A DNA stretch of 47,263 nucleotides from Mangrovactinospora gilvigrisea (GCF_001879105.1 NZ_MLCF01000146.1:1-47263); one strand, 5' to 3'; positions 1-8,220 are shown, counted from the first letter of the stretch. Numbers and translations: made by a program. The notes: generated from the letters alone by a model not told the origin.

Positions 1-1
1 C

Positions 2-592
2 GAGCCGCTCGACCCCGGCCGCTACATGATCACCAGCGCCTGCAAGAACCCCGAGATCGCGCTGATGTGGGGCGACGGGCTGATGGAGTGCGAGGCCGGG
101 CTGCGCGCCTACAACGGCACCCTGGGCGTCAACTGGAAGTGGGGCGACGCGAAGTCGGTCGGCATCAACGGCCGGCGGGGCATCTGGGAGCCCGACCTCA
201 AGAAGCCGGTCCAGGTCGGCGACTCCTGGTCCCAGATGGGCATGATGTACCGCTCCGACGACCTGCGCCTCGGCGAGGTCGTCGCGCCCACCGCCCCGGT
301 CTTCGAGAAGCAGCTCTACGAGCAGACCAAGGCCAGCCTCTACCCCTACCGGGTTCCGCAGGAGAAGGTGCTGCCCCCGCAGTACCTGACGGACAAGCAG
401 GTCGGCGTCGCCTCCGAGGTCGCCACCCTCTTCTCCGGCTACATCCCGCAGTACATCGCCAAGTTCTGCCTGGGGCAGCTCAATCCCGACAGCGACAGCG
501 ACTGGAAGAGCTACACCGACACCATCAAGCGCATGGGCCGTGACCGCTATGTGAAGGTCCAGCAGGCCGCATACGACGCGAAGTACTCCTGA
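2..592 (+). CDS. Sugar ABC transporter substrate-binding lipoprotein, C-terminal part (partial)
   Basis: The reading frame is already open at base 2 and ends with TGA at 590-592, so the gene begins before the window. The visible 196 residues look like the C-terminal lobe of an LplA-type (family 1) extracellular binding protein: a segment 'CKNPEIALMWGDGLM' typical of the hinge region where chains of bound subunits are numbered, a Trp/Gly-rich 'GVNWKWGD' stretch, and a final helix ending 'YDAKYS'. Such proteins deliver oligosaccharides or glycosides to the permeases. The two permease genes that follow on the same strand are of the matching LplC and LplB types, which supports the call. The ATG at 26 is internal, not the start. 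The substrate cannot be deduced. Confidence 0.75.
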   Translation, partial: EPLDPGRYMITSACKNPEIALMWGDGLMECEAGLRAYNGTLGVNWKWGDAKSVGINGRRGIWEPDLKKPVQVGDSWSQMGMMYRSDDLRLGEVVAPTAPVFEKQLYEQTKASLYPYRVPQEKVLPPQYLTDKQVGVASEVATLFSGYIPQYIAKFCLGQLNPDSDSDWKSYTDTIKRMGRDRYVKVQQAAYDAKYS

Positions 593-596
593 CCAA

Positions 597-608
597 GGGC
601 TTTCGCCC
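597..608 (+). other. Small intercistronic stem-loop
   Basis: GGGC-TTTC-GCCC, a 4-bp stem with a 4-nt loop, starts 5 bases after the binding-protein stop codon and precedes the ribosome binding site of the first permease. Such hairpins after binding-protein genes often stabilise the upstream message or cause partial termination. The short stem means this could be chance. Confidence 0.3.
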
Positions 609-634
609 CGATCCGATCCCATCGAGGAGGCCCC

Positions 635-1531
635 ATGGCCACGCTCTCGGTACGGGAGAACCGCTCGGACCGCGCCTTCACCGTCACCAACTACACGGTC
701 CTCACGTTCTTCCTGCTGCTCGTCCTCTACCCGCTGGTGTACGTGCTGGCGGCGTCCGTCAGCTCCCCCGCGGCCGTCACCTCCGGCCACGTCTGGCTGT
801 GGCCCGTCCACCCCAGTCTCGAGGCTTACCACACGATCCTGCAGTACAAGGCGATCGTCACCGGCTTCGCCAACTCGATCTTCTACGCGGTGGTGGGCAC
901 CTTCATCAGCGTCACCCTGACGCTCTTCGCCGCCTACCCGCTGTCGCGGCCCAACCTGCGCGGCCGCAACATCATCATGGTGTTCTTCACCATCCCGATG
1001 CTCTTCAGCGGCGGCATCATCCCCACCTACCTGGTCGTCCACAGCCTGGGGCTGCTCGACACCCGCTGGGCGCTGGTGCTGCCCGGCGCGGTGGCGGTCT
1101 GGAACGTCATCGTCACCCGCACCTTCTACAAGGCGACCCTCCCCGAGGAACTGCACGAGGCCGCCCAGGTCGACGGGTGCAGCGACTTCCGGTTCTTCTT
1201 CCGGATCGTGCTGCCGCTCTCCAAGCCGGTGATCGCGGTGAACGCGCTCTTCGTCGCGGTCACCCAGTGGAACCAGTACTTCAACGCGCTGATCTACCTC
1301 ACCACTCCGTCGAAGTTCCCGCTCCAGCTGATCCTGCGGGAAATCCTGGTGCAGAACATCTTCGACCCCAGCCAGATCGGCGACGCCACCAAGCTGCTGG
1401 CCGAGCAGAACCTTCAGGAGCTGCTGAAGTACGCGCTCATCGTGGTGGCCACGGTGCCCCCGCTGATCGCCTATCCGTTCGTCCAGAAGCACTTCGTCAA
1501 GGGCCTGATGATCGGCTCGCTCAAGGGGTGA
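635..1531 (+). CDS. Carbohydrate ABC transporter permease (LplC/YtcP type)
   Basis: Inner-membrane subunit, 298 residues, the normal size for the LplC branch of carbohydrate permeases. About six membrane segments are visible, the first near residues 21-42 (TNYTVLTFFLLLVLYPLVYV region) and the last near 265-285. The cytoplasmic EAA loop that docks the ATPase is seen as 'ELHEAAQVDGCSDF' followed by 'RIVLPLSKP' (about residues 172-195). The start ATG is preceded by GAGGAGG at 624-630. The gene lies 42 bp after the binding-protein gene and 7 bp before the next permease, so the three form one operon. No ATPase gene follows; in Streptomyces such importers are usually energised by the shared ATPase MsiK, an inference here. 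Confidence 0.88.
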   Translation: MATLSVRENRSDRAFTVTNYTVLTFFLLLVLYPLVYVLAASVSSPAAVTSGHVWLWPVHPSLEAYHTILQYKAIVTGFANSIFYAVVGTFISVTLTLFAAYPLSRPNLRGRNIIMVFFTIPMLFSGGIIPTYLVVHSLGLLDTRWALVLPGAVAVWNVIVTRTFYKATLPEELHEAAQVDGCSDFRFFFRIVLPLSKPVIAVNALFVAVTQWNQYFNALIYLTTPSKFPLQLILREILVQNIFDPSQIGDATKLLAEQNLQELLKYALIVVATVPPLIAYPFVQKHFVKGLMIGSLKG

Positions 1532-1538
1532 TGACGCG

Positions 1539-2507
1539 ATGACGACACCGGGCTACCGGACCGAATTGACCGCGGCCGAGACCAAGGCGCGCAAGCGCAA
1601 GCTGCTGCGGCGCGACATCAAGCGCGACTGGCAGCTGTACGCGCTGCTGGCGGCGCCCGTCGCCTTTCTGCTGATCTTCAACTACTGGCCCATGCTGGGC
1701 CTGCAGATCGCCTTCAAGGACTACAACCCGCTGAAGGGCATCTGGGGCAGCCCCTGGGTGGGCTTCGCCAACTTCGACCGGTTCTTCCACATCTACCAGT
1801 TCTGGCAGATCATCGAGAACACGGTCATCCTCAACTTCTACCAGTTGGCGGCCGGCACCCCGCTGCCCATCATCCTGGCGCTGGCCATCAACTACGCGGC
1901 CCGCAAGTGGTTCTCGCGCGCCGTGCAGATGGTCTCCTACGCCCCGCACTTCATCTCCACCGTGGTCATCGTCGGCATGCTGGGTCTCTTCCTCGACCCG
2001 CAGATGGGCCTCGTCAACCACTTCTTCAACCTGTTCGGCATCAACTCGGTCGACTTCCTCGGAAAGCCGGGGCTGTTCCGGCACATCTACGTGTGGTCGG
2101 GCGTCTGGCAGAACCTCGGGTTCTCCACGATCGTCTACCTCGCCGCGCTGGCCGGCATCGACCCGTCGCTGCACGAGGCGGCGATCGTGGACGGCGCCAC
2201 CAAGCTGCAGCGGATGCGCCACATCGACCTGCCCGGGATCATGCCGGTGGCGATCATCCTGTTCATCCTCAACATGGGGCAGGCGCTCACCACCGGGTTC
2301 GAGAAGGTCCTGCTGATGCAGAACTCGCTCAACCTCTCCACGTCCGAGGTCATCGACACCTACGTGTACAAGGTGGGTCTCGCCTCGGAGCTGCCGCAGT
2401 ACTCCTACGCGGCCGCCATCGGCATGTTCCAGTCGGCCGTCGGCCTGCTGCTGATCTGGATCTCCAACCGGGTCGCCCGCCGGATCACCGGCTCCGGCCT
2501 CTGGTAG
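1539..2507 (+). CDS. Carbohydrate ABC transporter permease (LplB type)
   Basis: Second membrane subunit of the same importer, 322 residues. The N-terminal 30 residues are basic and cytoplasmic, then 'LYALLAAPVAFLLIFNYWP' begins the first membrane span, as in LplB/YteP proteins. The EAA loop reads 'SLHEAAIVDGATKL' with 'DLPGIMP' about 10 residues later (around 207-235). It starts 7 bp after the LplC-like gene, close enough for translational coupling, and is followed directly by a strong terminator, so it is the last gene of the operon. The order binding protein, LplC, LplB is slightly unusual, since LplB often precedes LplC. Confidence 0.88.
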   Translation: MTTPGYRTELTAAETKARKRKLLRRDIKRDWQLYALLAAPVAFLLIFNYWPMLGLQIAFKDYNPLKGIWGSPWVGFANFDRFFHIYQFWQIIENTVILNFYQLAAGTPLPIILALAINYAARKWFSRAVQMVSYAPHFISTVVIVGMLGLFLDPQMGLVNHFFNLFGINSVDFLGKPGLFRHIYVWSGVWQNLGFSTIVYLAALAGIDPSLHEAAIVDGATKLQRMRHIDLPGIMPVAIILFILNMGQALTTGFEKVLLMQNSLNLSTSEVIDTYVYKVGLASELPQYSYAAAIGMFQSAVGLLLIWISNRVARRITGSGLW

Positions 2508-2536
2508 CACCCGCGATAACACCTGGTTAAGGGCAC

Positions 2537-2579
2537 GGGCCCGCATCGGTCTACCATGGCCGATGCGGGCCCCTTCTTC
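2537..2579 (+). terminator. Intrinsic terminator after the LplC/LplB operon
   Basis: A perfect 13-bp inverted repeat (GGGCCCGCATCGG at 2537-2549 against CCGATGCGGGCCC at 2560-2572) with a 10-nt loop, followed by a pyrimidine-rich CTTCTTC stretch. It separates the sugar operon from the riboswitch-led thiamine operon. Confidence 0.85.
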
Positions 2580-2584
2580 GTTGT

Positions 2585-2688
2585 GCACGGGGGCCGCCGG
2601 GGAGCTCGGTGACCACGGGCTGAGAGGGCGGATGGCACTCCGCCGACCCGAAGTACCTGATCCGGGTAATGCCGGCGGAGGGAAGCGT
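2585..2688 (+). promoter_or_regulatory. TPP (THI-box) riboswitch
   Basis: All signature blocks of the thiamine pyrophosphate aptamer are present in order: GGGGAGC at 2599-2605, GGCTGAGA at 2618-2625, a variable P3a-type hairpin (GGGCGGATGGCACTCCGCC, 2625-2643), GACCC at 2645-2649, ACCTGATCCGGGTAATGCC at 2655-2673, then GCGGAGGGA. The last block overlaps the only plausible Shine-Dalgarno sequence (GGAGGGAAG, 2677-2685) of the ATG at 2696. That geometry suggests ligand-dependent hiding of the ribosome site, that is translational control. Aptamer recognition is firm; the mechanism is inferred. Confidence 0.93.
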
Positions 2689-2695
2689 CGTCATC

Positions 2696-3781
2696 ATGCG
2701 CGCCATCAGCAGGACCACTGCCACCATCGCGCTCGCCGCGGCCTCGGCCGTCGCGCTCAGCGCCTGCGGATCGTCCTCGGGCACCTCGACCGGGGCCGCC
2801 TCCAAGACCGTCACGCTGGTGAGCCACGACTCGTTCGCGATCTCCAAGAAGGCCCAGGCCAACTTCGAGAGGTCCTCCGGGCTGAAGCTGAAGATCCTGC
2901 GCTCCGGGGACGCCGGGGCCGCGGTCAACCAGGCCGTCCTCACCAAGGACAACCCGCAGGGCGACGTCTTCTTCGGCGTCGACAACACCCTGCTGGGCAA
3001 GGCCGAGAAGGCCGGCCTCTTCACCCCCTACGCCGCCGCCGGGCTGGCGAAGGTGCCGGCGAAGTTCCAGCTGGACGCCGGGCAGCACCGCGTCACCCCG
3101 ATCGACTACGGCGACGTCTGCGTCAACTACGACAAGAAGTACTTCCAGCAGCACCACCTGGCCGTCCCCACCACCATGGACGACCTGGCGAAGCCGCAGT
3201 ACAAGAACCTGCTCGTCACCGAGAACGCCGCCACCTCCTCCCCCGGCCTCGCCTTCCTGCTGGCGAGCGTCGCCAAGTACGGCGACTCCGGCTGGCAGGG
3301 GTACTGGAAGAAGCTCGACGCCAACGGCCTGAAGGTGGTCGACGGCTGGGAGCAGGCCTACGACTCCGACTTCACCGGCGCCGCGGCCGCCAAGGGCCAC
3401 GGCACCCGGCCGCTGGTGGTCTCCTACGACACCAGCCCGCCGGCCGAGGTCTCCGACCCGGCGAAGACGCCCGCCTCGGCGGCGCCCACCGGGATCATCG
3501 CCGACACCTGCTTCCGGCAGGTGGAGTTCGCCGGGCTGCTGCACGGCGCCAAGAACGCCGAGGGCGGCAAGAAGCTCATCGACTTCCTGCTGAACCGGGA
3601 GTACCAGGCCGAGGTGCCGGACCAGATGTACATGTGGGCCTCGCGCGGCGACGTCAAGGCGCCCACCGCGTGGACGAAGTACGTGGACGTGCCCGCCGAT
3701 CCGCACACCCTCGCCCCCGCGGTGATCGACAAGAACCGCGACCAGTGGGTGAAGGCCTGGTCGAGTCTCGTCCTGAAGTGA
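2696..3781 (+). CDS. thiB: Thiamine ABC transporter substrate-binding lipoprotein
   Basis: A 361-residue exported lipoprotein. The signal sequence 'MRAISRTTATIALAAASAV' ends in the lipobox ALSAC, so the mature protein is anchored through Cys and is followed by a Ser/Gly/Thr linker. The body matches ThiB-type binding proteins: 'SHDSFAISKKAQANFE' near the start, 'GDVFFGVDNTLLGKAEKAG', 'PIDYGDVCVNYDKKYF', and 'SYDTSPPAEV'. It should capture thiamine or its phosphates outside the cell. The ATG at 2696 is chosen because it follows the GGAGGGAAG site and begins a signal peptide; an in-frame ATG at 2669 lies inside the riboswitch aptamer and is rejected. The TPP riboswitch upstream strongly supports the role. 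Confidence 0.9.
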   Translation: MRAISRTTATIALAAASAVALSACGSSSGTSTGAASKTVTLVSHDSFAISKKAQANFERSSGLKLKILRSGDAGAAVNQAVLTKDNPQGDVFFGVDNTLLGKAEKAGLFTPYAAAGLAKVPAKFQLDAGQHRVTPIDYGDVCVNYDKKYFQQHHLAVPTTMDDLAKPQYKNLLVTENAATSSPGLAFLLASVAKYGDSGWQGYWKKLDANGLKVVDGWEQAYDSDFTGAAAAKGHGTRPLVVSYDTSPPAEVSDPAKTPASAAPTGIIADTCFRQVEFAGLLHGAKNAEGGKKLIDFLLNREYQAEVPDQMYMWASRGDVKAPTAWTKYVDVPADPHTLAPAVIDKNRDQWVKAWSSLVLK

Positions 3782-3788
3782 TCGCCGC

Positions 3789-5444
3789 ATGACCCGCCGC
3801 CGGACGACCGTCCTGACCGTGCTGGCCCTGGCCGCGCTCCCGCTGCTGTTCCTGGCGGTCTTCTTCGCCTACCCGGTGGTGCGGATCGTCCTGCTCGGGC
3901 TCCACCAGGACGGCGCCTGGCAGTGGCACGCGGCCTGGTCGACGCTGGCCGACCCGGGGGTGCGCCATGTGCTGTGGTTCACCACCTGGCAGGCGCTCGC
4001 CTCCACCGGCCTCACCCTGGCGGTCGGGCTGCCCGGGGCGTATGTGCTCTCCCGGCTGCGCTTCCCCGGGCGGTCGCTGGTCCGGGCGCTGGTGACGGTG
4101 CCGTTCGTGCTGCCCACCGTGGTGGTGGGCACCGCGTTCCTGGCGCTGCTGGGCTCCGGCGGGCTGCTCGACGACTGGTTCGGCGTCACCCTGGACTCCA
4201 CCCCGGCGGCGATCGTCATCGCCCATGTCTTCTTCAACTACGCGGTGGTGGTGCGGACGGTGGGCGGGCTGTGGTCGCGGCTCGACCCCCGCCAGGAGGA
4301 GGCCGCGATGGTGCTGGGCGCGAGCCGCTGGCGCGCCTGGCGGACCGTCACCCTGCCGGCGCTCGCCCCGGCGGTGGCCGCCGCGGCGCTGATGGTCTTC
4401 CTCTTCACCTTCACCTCCTTCGGGACGGTGCAGATCCTGGGCGGCCCCCGCTACGCCACCCTGGAGGTGGAGATCTACCGGCAGACCGCCGATCTGCTGG
4501 ACCTGCCGGCCGCCGCCGTGCTGACGCTGCTGCAGTTCGCGGTGGTGCTGGTCGTCCTGCTGGTGCACGGCACGGCGGTGCGGCGGCGGACGTCGGCGCT
4601 CGGCATGGTGGCCGCCGGGCAGGCCGAGCGGCCGCCGCGGAGCACCGGGGAGCGGCTCTTCCTCGCGGGCAACCTGCTCTTCATGGCGGTGCTGGTGGTG
4701 GTGCCGCTGGCGATGCTGGTGCTCGACTCGGTGCGCTCCTCGCGGGGCTGGACGCTCGCGTTCTTCCGGGCGCTGTTCGCCGGCGGCGGCGACTCCACGC
4801 TCTTCGTCCCGCCCTGGCAGGCGATCACCAACAGCCTGCGGTTCGCGGTGCTGGCCACGGTGGTGGCGCTGGTGGTGGGCGGGCTCGCCTCGGTGGCGCT
4901 GGCCCGCCGCGGCACCGGCCGGGTGGGGCGCGGGCTGGACCTGCTGCTGATGCTGCCGCTGGGCACCTCGGCGGTGACGGTCGGCTTCGGCTTCCTGATC
5001 TCCCTGGACCGGCCGCCGCTCGACCTGCGCTCCTCGTTCTGGCTGGTGCCGCTGGCGCAGGCGCTGGTCGGGATCCCGTTCGTGGTGCGGACGATGCTGC
5101 CGGTGCTGCGGGCGGTCTCCGACCGGCTGCGGGAGGCGGCGGCGGTGCTGGGGGCGTCGCCGTGGCGGGTCTGGCGCGAGGTCGACCTCCCGATGGTGCG
5201 GCGCGCGGTGCTGGTGGCGGCGGGCTTCGCCTTCGCGGTGTCGCTCGGCGAGTTCGGCGCGACGGTCTTCCTCGCCCGGCCGGACCAGCCGACGCTGCCG
5301 GTGGCCATCGCGCGCTTCCTGGGCCGGGCCGGCGAGATCAACACCGGCCAGGCGATGGCGATGAGCGTCATCCTGATGGCCGTCTCGGCGGCCTCCATGC
5401 TCACCCTCGAACGCCTCCGCCCCCGCGAGCCCGGGGAGATCTGA
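3789..5444 (+). CDS. thiP: Thiamine-type ABC transporter permease, double-length
   Basis: A 551-residue membrane protein made of two homologous permease halves, as expected for ThiP/iron-type importers where one gene encodes both transmembrane domains. Each half carries an EAA loop: 'RQEEAAMVLGASRWRAW' (about residues 170-186) and 'RLREAAAVLGASPWRVW' (about 444-460), each followed by a 'LPALAP' or 'LPMVRR' type segment. About twelve membrane spans are apparent. It starts 7 bp after the binding-protein gene, so translation is probably coupled, and riboswitch control is expected to extend to it. Iron(III) ABC permeases have the same architecture; the riboswitch decides in favour of thiamine. 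Confidence 0.88.
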   Translation: MTRRRTTVLTVLALAALPLLFLAVFFAYPVVRIVLLGLHQDGAWQWHAAWSTLADPGVRHVLWFTTWQALASTGLTLAVGLPGAYVLSRLRFPGRSLVRALVTVPFVLPTVVVGTAFLALLGSGGLLDDWFGVTLDSTPAAIVIAHVFFNYAVVVRTVGGLWSRLDPRQEEAAMVLGASRWRAWRTVTLPALAPAVAAAALMVFLFTFTSFGTVQILGGPRYATLEVEIYRQTADLLDLPAAAVLTLLQFAVVLVVLLVHGTAVRRRTSALGMVAAGQAERPPRSTGERLFLAGNLLFMAVLVVVPLAMLVLDSVRSSRGWTLAFFRALFAGGGDSTLFVPPWQAITNSLRFAVLATVVALVVGGLASVALARRGTGRVGRGLDLLLMLPLGTSAVTVGFGFLISLDRPPLDLRSSFWLVPLAQALVGIPFVVRTMLPVLRAVSDRLREAAAVLGASPWRVWREVDLPMVRRAVLVAAGFAFAVSLGEFGATVFLARPDQPTLPVAIARFLGRAGEINTGQAMAMSVILMAVSAASMLTLERLRPREPGEI

Positions 5445-5537
5445 GATGCGGACGACCTTGATCCACGAGGGGATGGGGCGCCGGGGTCCAGGGCGGCGAA
5501 CCGCGGGCACGGCGCACCGCGAGACGAAGGAGCAACC

Positions 5538-6575
5538 ATGAGCCTGCTGACCGTCGACGATGCGGCCGTCACCTTCGGCGACGCCCCCGCCCTCGACCAC
5601 GTCGACCTCACCCTCGAACCCGGTGAGATCGTCTCGATCCTGGGCCCCTCCGGCAGCGGCAAGTCCACGCTGCTCCGCGCCGTCGCCGGCCTCCAGCCGC
5701 TCACCGCGGGCCGCATCCTGCTGGACGACGCCGACCAGGCGTCGACGCCCCCGCACCGCCGCGGCGTCGGCCTGATGTTCCAGGACCACGCCCTCTTCCC
5801 CACCCGCGACGTCGGCGGCAACGTCGCCTTCGGCCTGCGCATGCACGGCGCCCCGCGCGCCGCCGCCGAGCGGCGGGTCGCCGAACTCCTCGGCCTGGTC
5901 GGCCTCCCCGACGCCGCGCGCCGCCCGATCGCCACCCTCTCCGGCGGCGAGCAGCAGCGGGTCGCGCTGGCCCGCGCCCTCGCCCCGTCGCCCCGGCTGC
6001 TGATGCTGGACGAGCCGCTCGGCCAGCTCGACCGCGGGCTGCGCGAGCGCCTCGTCCAGGAGCTGCGCGCCGTCTTCACCCGGCTCGGCACCAGCGTGCT
6101 GGCCGTCACCCACGACCAGGGCGAGGCCTTCGCGCTCGCCGACCGGGTGGTGGTGATGCACGACGGCCGGATCGCCCAGACCGGCACCCCGCAGGAGCTG
6201 TGGCGGCGACCGGCGGACGAGTTCGTCGCCCGCTTCCTCGGCTTCGGCAACCTCGTCCCGGCGACGGCCTCCGGCGGCGAGGCGGAGACGCCGTGGGGTC
6301 CGGTGCCCGTCCCCAAGGACGCCGCGGACGGCCGCTACCTGCTGCTGGTCCGCCCCGGCGGGGTGCGCCTCGCCGCGCCGGAGGCGGCGTCGCTGCGGGC
6401 CTCGGTCACCGCCCGCACCTTCCGCGGCGGCCCGGCGGACAGCGTCACCCTGGCGCTCGACCCGGAGCGCGGCCCGGCGCTGGAGGCCACCTGCCGGCTG
6501 GGCGACGCGCCCGTCCCCGGCTCCACTGTCGCCGTCGCCTTCGACCGCGACGAAGTCGTCCTCCTCCCGCAATAG
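5538..6575 (+). CDS. thiQ: Thiamine-type ABC transporter ATP-binding protein
   Basis: The cytoplasmic motor subunit, 345 residues. Walker A is GPSGSGKST (about 38-46), the Q-loop is 'LMFQDHALFP', the ABC signature is LSGGEQQRV (about 134-142), Walker B is LLMLDEP, and the switch histidine lies in 'VTHDQGEAFALADR'. The roughly 110-residue C-terminal extension (from about 240) resembles the TOBE-like regulatory domain of CysA/PotA ATPases. The start ATG follows GAAGGAGC (5526-5533). A 93-bp gap separates it from the permease gene, long compared with the rest of the operon, but no terminator is evident in it, so cotranscription is likely. Confidence 0.87.
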   Translation: MSLLTVDDAAVTFGDAPALDHVDLTLEPGEIVSILGPSGSGKSTLLRAVAGLQPLTAGRILLDDADQASTPPHRRGVGLMFQDHALFPTRDVGGNVAFGLRMHGAPRAAAERRVAELLGLVGLPDAARRPIATLSGGEQQRVALARALAPSPRLLMLDEPLGQLDRGLRERLVQELRAVFTRLGTSVLAVTHDQGEAFALADRVVVMHDGRIAQTGTPQELWRRPADEFVARFLGFGNLVPATASGGEAETPWGPVPVPKDAADGRYLLLVRPGGVRLAAPEAASLRASVTARTFRGGPADSVTLALDPERGPALEATCRLGDAPVPGSTVAVAFDRDEVVLLPQ

Positions 6576-6584
6576 GCTGGGGCG

Positions 6585-7031
6585 ATGACGCCCCGTCACC
6601 GCGCCCGCGCCGCATGGAACGCCGTCAACCTCGCCACCCCGCTCGGCCTCCTGGTCGCCGCCGCCGGCGGCGCGCGCGTCCACCGGGGGCCGCGCGGCCT
6701 GCTGATCGCCGACGGCTACCACCGGCTGTCGCTGCCGCCCGCCCCGGCGTTCACCGTCGGCAACGTCATCTGCCTGCGCTTTCCCCGCGAACGGCTGCTG
6801 GAGGACCCCCGGTTGCTGGCGCACGAGGAGCGGCACGCCGACCAGTGGGCGGCCTGCCTCGGGCTGCCGATGCTCCCCCTGTACCTGGCCGCCGCCGGCT
6901 GGTCGCTGCTGCGCACCGGCGACCCGGCGTCCCGCAATGCGTTCGAGCGCCGCGCGGGTCTGGCGGACGGCGGCTACCGGGAGCATCCCGTGAGGTCGGT
7001 CCGTGCACTCCTTCGCAGGTCAGTACGCTGA
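6585..7031 (+). CDS. Uncharacterised HExxH-motif protein
   Basis: A 148-residue protein starting 9 bp after the ATPase gene. It contains 'LLAHEERHADQW' (His80-Glu81-x-x-His84), the zinc-binding signature of gluzincin-type metallopeptidases, and a later 'NAFERRA' with Glu121 that could be the third ligand. Hydrophobic stretches near residues 15-30 and 92-107 flank the motif. This H-E-x-x-H ... N-x-F-E layout occurs in several small, poorly studied peptidase-like families; I cannot name the exact one and activity is unproven. It may be read from the thiamine operon message but has no obvious functional link to it. Confidence 0.6.
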   Translation: MTPRHRARAAWNAVNLATPLGLLVAAAGGARVHRGPRGLLIADGYHRLSLPPAPAFTVGNVICLRFPRERLLEDPRLLAHEERHADQWAACLGLPMLPLYLAAAGWSLLRTGDPASRNAFERRAGLADGGYREHPVRSVRALLRRSVR

Positions 7032-7035
7032 GGCC

Positions 7036-7215
7036 ATGTATTTCACGGACCGTGGCATCGAGGAGCTGGAGAGTCGGCGCGGCGAGGAGGAGGTCTCCCT
7101 CGCGTGGCTGGCCGAGCGGCTCCGGGAGTTCGTCGACCTCAACCCGGAGTTCGAGGTCCCGGTCGAGCGGCTGGCGACCTGGCTGGCCCGTCTCGACGAC
7201 GAGGACGATGACTGA
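7036..7215 (+). CDS. Small conserved protein (DUF6104-like)
   Basis: A 59-residue acidic protein beginning 'MYFTDRGIEELESRRG' and ending 'WLARLDDEDDD'. I recognise this as a widely conserved small Streptomyces protein, in my recollection DUF6104; its function is unknown. The ATG at 7036 is preferred over the in-frame upstream ATG at 7003 because the MYFTDRG beginning is the conserved one. The gene starts 4 bp after the HExxH gene stop, so the two are probably coupled. Confidence 0.72.
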   Translation: MYFTDRGIEELESRRGEEEVSLAWLAERLREFVDLNPEFEVPVERLATWLARLDDEDDD

Positions 7216-7253
7216 GAGGAGACCCGGAGGAAGGCTTCTGGACACCGCCCCAC

Positions 7254-7296
7254 TCGCGATATATCGTGGTCTGCACGAGCACACGACATATCGCGA
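7254..7296 (+). promoter_or_regulatory. Inverted-repeat operator for the PadR regulator
   Basis: Two 15-bp arms, TCGCGATATATCGTG (7254-7268) and CACGACATATCGCGA (7282-7296), are reverse complements except for one base and are separated by 13 bp. Each arm is itself nearly palindromic around ATAT. AT-rich palindromes of this kind upstream of DUF4097-PadR gene pairs fit PadR-family operators, and the PadR gene is the second gene of the downstream operon. Autoregulation is inferred from position. Confidence 0.75.
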
Positions 7297-7344
7297 ACTG
7301 CCGTGCAGAGGGCACGGCAGCGCAACCCCAACGGGAGGGCCGCC

Positions 7345-8220
7345 ATGCGGGAATGGACCGTGGACGCCGACGAGAAGCTCACCTTCGACGACGTCGAGAT
7401 CACCGAGCTGAACGTGCGCATCGTCGGCGGCGCCGTCAACGTGGTGCCCACCGACGGCCCCGCCCGCCTGGAGGTCACCGAGATCGTCGGCCCGCCCCTG
7501 ATCGTCCGTCAGGACGGCCGCCGGCTCACCGTCACCTACCAGGACCTCACCTGGGGCGGCATCGGGAAGTGGCTGGAGAACTTCGGCTGGAGCCAGCACA
7601 ACCGCCGGCACGCCGTCGTCTCCGTCGCCGTCCCCCGCAAGGCCGCCGCGATGGTCGGCGTGGTCACCGGGGACGCCACCGTCGGCGGGCTGCAGGGCCC
7701 GGTGAGCGTCAACGGCGTCTCCGGCGAGCTGACCATCAACCAGCTGGCCAACCGCGTCGACGCGCACACCGTCTCCGGACGGATCACCGCCCGCGCCGTC
7801 ACCGGCGACCTCAGCTGCAACACCGTCTCCGGCGACGTCACCGTCTTCGAGGGCGGCGGCAGCGTCAAGGCGCACTCCGTCAGCGGCGTGCTCACCATCG
7901 ACGTCGCCGACCCCGGCACGACGCCCGTCGACCAGCGCCCCACCCGCATCGAACTCAACTCCGTCTCCGGCGAGATCGCCGTCCGGCTGCCGCACCCCAC
8001 CGACGCCTCGGTGGAGGCGCAGTCCACCGGCGGCCGGGTCGCCAGCGCCTTCGACGAGCTGCGGATGTCCGGCGGCTTCGGCCTGAAGAAGCTCACCGGG
8101 CGGCTCGGCGAGGGCCGCGGCAAGCTCGTCGCCAACAGCGTCTCCGGCTCGATCACACTGCTCAAGCGCCCCGTCGAGGACGGTCCCGACGACGACGCCG
8201 TGGAAGGGAAGGTCCTCTAG
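7345..8220 (+). CDS. DUF4097 beta-strand-repeat protein
   Basis: A 291-residue cytoplasmic protein without a signal peptide. From about residue 95 it consists of repeated short strands with 'VSG' or 'VTGD' turns ('VNGVSGELTI', 'AHTVSGRITA', 'CNTVSGDVTV', 'AHSVSGVLTI', 'LNSVSGEIAV'), the hallmark of the DUF4097 beta-helix/adhesin-like fold. The ATG at 7345 has GGGAGG at 7333-7338; the upstream ATG at 7303 would put the start before this site. The stop codon TAG directly abuts the ATG of the PadR gene, so the two are coupled. Function of DUF4097 is not established; partnership with PadR regulators is common in actinobacteria. Confidence 0.85.
   Translation: MREWTVDADEKLTFDDVEITELNVRIVGGAVNVVPTDGPARLEVTEIVGPPLIVRQDGRRLTVTYQDLTWGGIGKWLENFGWSQHNRRHAVVSVAVPRKAAAMVGVVTGDATVGGLQGPVSVNGVSGELTINQLANRVDAHTVSGRITARAVTGDLSCNTVSGDVTVFEGGGSVKAHSVSGVLTIDVADPGTTPVDQRPTRIELNSVSGEIAVRLPHPTDASVEAQSTGGRVASAFDELRMSGGFGLKKLTGRLGEGRGKLVANSVSGSITLLKRPVEDGPDDDAVEGKVL

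Noticed and set aside
2669..2695. Upstream in-frame ATG for thiB
   Set aside because: It lies inside the conserved TPP aptamer, has no ribosome site and would precede the signal peptide.
3654..6986. 1110-residue open frame on the minus strand across the thiamine transporter genes
   Set aside because: Low-complexity Arg/Gly/Gln/His-rich translation opposite well-recognised thiP and thiQ; a typical high-GC shadow frame.
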